Source of the DNA: Caldifarciminota bacterium
GTDB lineage: Bacteria > Hydrothermota > Tepidihabitantia > Tepidihabitantales > Tepidihabitantaceae
Reading direction: 5' to 3'
DNA: 6,403 nucleotides
Assembly: GCA_016935775.1 (NCBI GenBank)
Contig: JAFGQF010000095.1
Span: forward strand, 1-6,403
Shown here: one piece after another, positions 5,961-6,403 of the stretch
Position numbering within the stretch: position 1 is the first letter of the stretch
How the letters are laid out: the number at the start of each line of letters is the position of its first letter
Position numbers and translations under genes: made by a program
The notes under the pieces: generated by a model
Databases searched by the model: none
Seen by the model: only the letters and a program-made list of their open reading frames with translations
Told to the model about the DNA's origin: nothing

Positions 5961-6020
5961 GGGCAGGTTGGGGACATGACCCGACGTGGCGGCGGTCGGG
6001 ATCGTGTCCCCGTTCTGCCC
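5961..6020. repeat. Large extragenic palindrome (hairpin)
   Basis: Arms 5961-5985 and 5995-6020 pair around a 9-nt loop. GGGCAG pairs with CTGCCC, GGGGACA with TGTCCCC and CCCGAC with GTCGGG, with a 3-nt mismatch and a 1-nt bulge between blocks. It begins 57 bp after the operon's stop codon, so it may protect the 3' end or act as a terminator, although no U-tract follows. Its GGGACA...TGTCCC theme recalls GGGAC...GTCCC of the in-gene palindromes, but the sequences are not otherwise alignable by eye. Confidence 0.7.
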
Positions 6021-6053
6021 GGGAAGGAATAACTGACAAGCACGAAATGACTC

Positions 6054-6085
6054 AGATTCCCCGCCCGTTCCGACGCGCGGAATCT
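6054..6085. repeat. Inverted repeat AGATTCC / GGAATCT
   Basis: AGATTCC (6054-6060) pairs with GGAATCT (6079-6085). One mismatch follows, then CGC (6062-6064) with GCG (6075-6077), around a 10-nt loop. It is a second hairpin downstream of the operon. No U-tract is present. Confidence 0.45.
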
Positions 6086-6159
6086 CCGACCCATCGAACA
6101 AGGCAAGCCGGACAGGTTGCGGGTCGAGTTGCCGGCCGGCCTGCGCGAGGGGACTGCGG

Positions 6160-6237
6160 CCTGGTTACGGGTACGGGGTCCGGCTGACCCGCCCGCTCAC
6201 CGGCGCGCGCGGACGCGCGAGGCCGGTCCTGGTTACG
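6160..6237. repeat. Pair of direct repeats CCTGGTTACG
   Basis: CCTGGTTACG occurs at 6160-6169 and 6228-6237, 68 bp apart. The second copy starts immediately after the strong hairpin 6199-6227. Another small hairpin, GGGTC/GACCC (6176-6180 with 6186-6190), lies between the copies. The arrangement might be a small element or a repeat within a structured RNA; a 10-bp match alone is weak. Confidence 0.4.
6199..6227. repeat. Very GC-rich hairpin with CGGA tetraloop
   Basis: ACCGG (6199-6203) pairs with CCGGT (6223-6227). Directly inside, CGCGCG (6204-6209) pairs with CGCGCG (6214-6219) around the loop CGGA. A 3-nt bulge (AGG, 6220-6222) separates the two parts on the 3' side. Eleven base pairs make it one of the most stable small structures in the window. 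Confidence 0.5.
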
Positions 6238-6310
6238 AGCCGGAGGACGATGCAAAGAGAACTCGGGGTTCGAATCCCGGCCCGAAACCAGCGCTCAAAC
6301 CCGTCGTCAA

Positions 6311-6344
6311 GCCGGGCTGAAAACCCGGCCGGATTCGCGCCGGG
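6311..6344. repeat. Two mutually exclusive hairpins sharing one arm
   Basis: GCCGGG (6311-6316), CCCGGC (6324-6329) and GCCGGG (6339-6344) can form either a hairpin 6311-6329 with loop CTGAAAA or a hairpin 6324-6344. Such three-arm arrangements can act as attenuators, but 6-bp GC stems are common by chance at this base composition. Confidence 0.35.
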
Positions 6345-6403
6345 AACAGGCAAGGCAAACTCGGCCCCAAACCGACCCGGGAACGGGGGACCCCGAAATT
6401 ACC

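Larger units (their letters stand above)
5904..6403. other. 500-bp intergenic region without a convincing gene
   Basis: Short open frames exist on both strands, but none has a credible start, a Shine-Dalgarno, a signal peptide or a recognisable domain. The region instead contains a small hairpin right after the stop (GCGG-AAAA-CCGC, 5909-5920) flanked by CCCGAGC direct repeats, a 10-bp tandem repeat, a large palindrome and several further hairpins listed separately. No complete tRNA, rRNA or CRISPR array is visible. A promoter for a gene beyond the window edge could lie near the end, but I cannot point to one. Confidence 0.6.

Noticed and set aside
5950..5978. Perfect -35 hexamer TTGACA inside the tandem repeat
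   Set aside because: No -10-like hexamer lies 16-18 bp downstream, where the sequence is GGGACATGAC within a palindrome, and no gene follows closely.
6149..6290. Possible tmRNA or complete tRNA (GGGG start, TTCGAAT loop, CCA)
   Set aside because: The 5' and 3' ends are not complementary, no tag-peptide frame or paired anticodon stem is present, and the interval is too short for tmRNA.
6117..6320. 67-codon plus-strand frame in the intergenic region
   Set aside because: It has no Shine-Dalgarno, shows a basic P/R/G-rich composition and runs through several hairpins; nothing supports it as a gene.
6345..6355. GAACAGGCAAGG-like match to the bases following the in-gene palindromes (GAACCAGGCAAGG)
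   Set aside because: It is only about a 12-base match with one gap and no palindrome beside it; in the genes these bases encode conserved domain residues, so chance is the simplest explanation.

Overview
The window is a GC-rich bacterial segment, roughly two thirds G+C by eye. It is dense with exported, multi-domain proteins that end in FlgD-Ig-like or Por-secretion-tail-like sorting domains. Together with a clostripain-family (C11) peptidase and a TrmB-type regulator, this points to a didermic bacterium of the FCB/WOR-3 (Stahlbacteria) type known mostly from metagenomes. The taxonomic placement is inference; no rRNA or marker gene is present.

Layout, all genes on the + strand. Positions 1-126 are the last 41 codons of an exported protein with a FlgD-like C-terminus. 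A short gap carries a promoter-like TTGACT-17-TATCAC. Next (174-2300) is a secreted C11 cysteine peptidase with a jelly-roll domain, apparently inserted in an Fn3-like fold, and a FlgD-Ig-like tail. A 78-bp gap holds a weak hairpin, a perfect 10-bp palindrome and a good sigma-70-like promoter whose predicted start site falls on the GTG of the next gene. That promoter appears to drive a three-gene operon: a TrmB-type regulator (2379-3176), a secreted right-handed beta-helix protein (3177-4814, start touching the preceding stop) and a secreted DNRLRE-like protein (4827-5903, 12-bp gap). The two exported proteins share a duplicated Por-secretion-tail-like sorting domain.

The most interesting signal is a 70-bp imperfect palindrome carried in frame inside the sorting domain of both operon proteins (4562-4631 and 5654-5723). 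It adds about 23 residues between two conserved strands. The copies differ at seven bases. All five affected codons change amino acid, yet the six differences at paired sites all leave the RNA hairpin pairable (Watson-Crick or G-U). This suggests an in-gene palindromic repeat, comparable in concept to Rickettsia palindromic elements, whose constraint is at the nucleic acid level.

The last 500 bp (5904-6403) hold no convincing gene. They contain a three-unit 10-bp tandem repeat (ACACAGAT core), a large extragenic palindrome (5961-6020) and several hairpins, one resembling a tRNA T-arm. Initiation signals are consistent: the first genes of transcription units lack a Shine-Dalgarno and sit on top of their promoters (leaderless or nearly so), while the internal genes have clear GAGGA/GGAGG sites.
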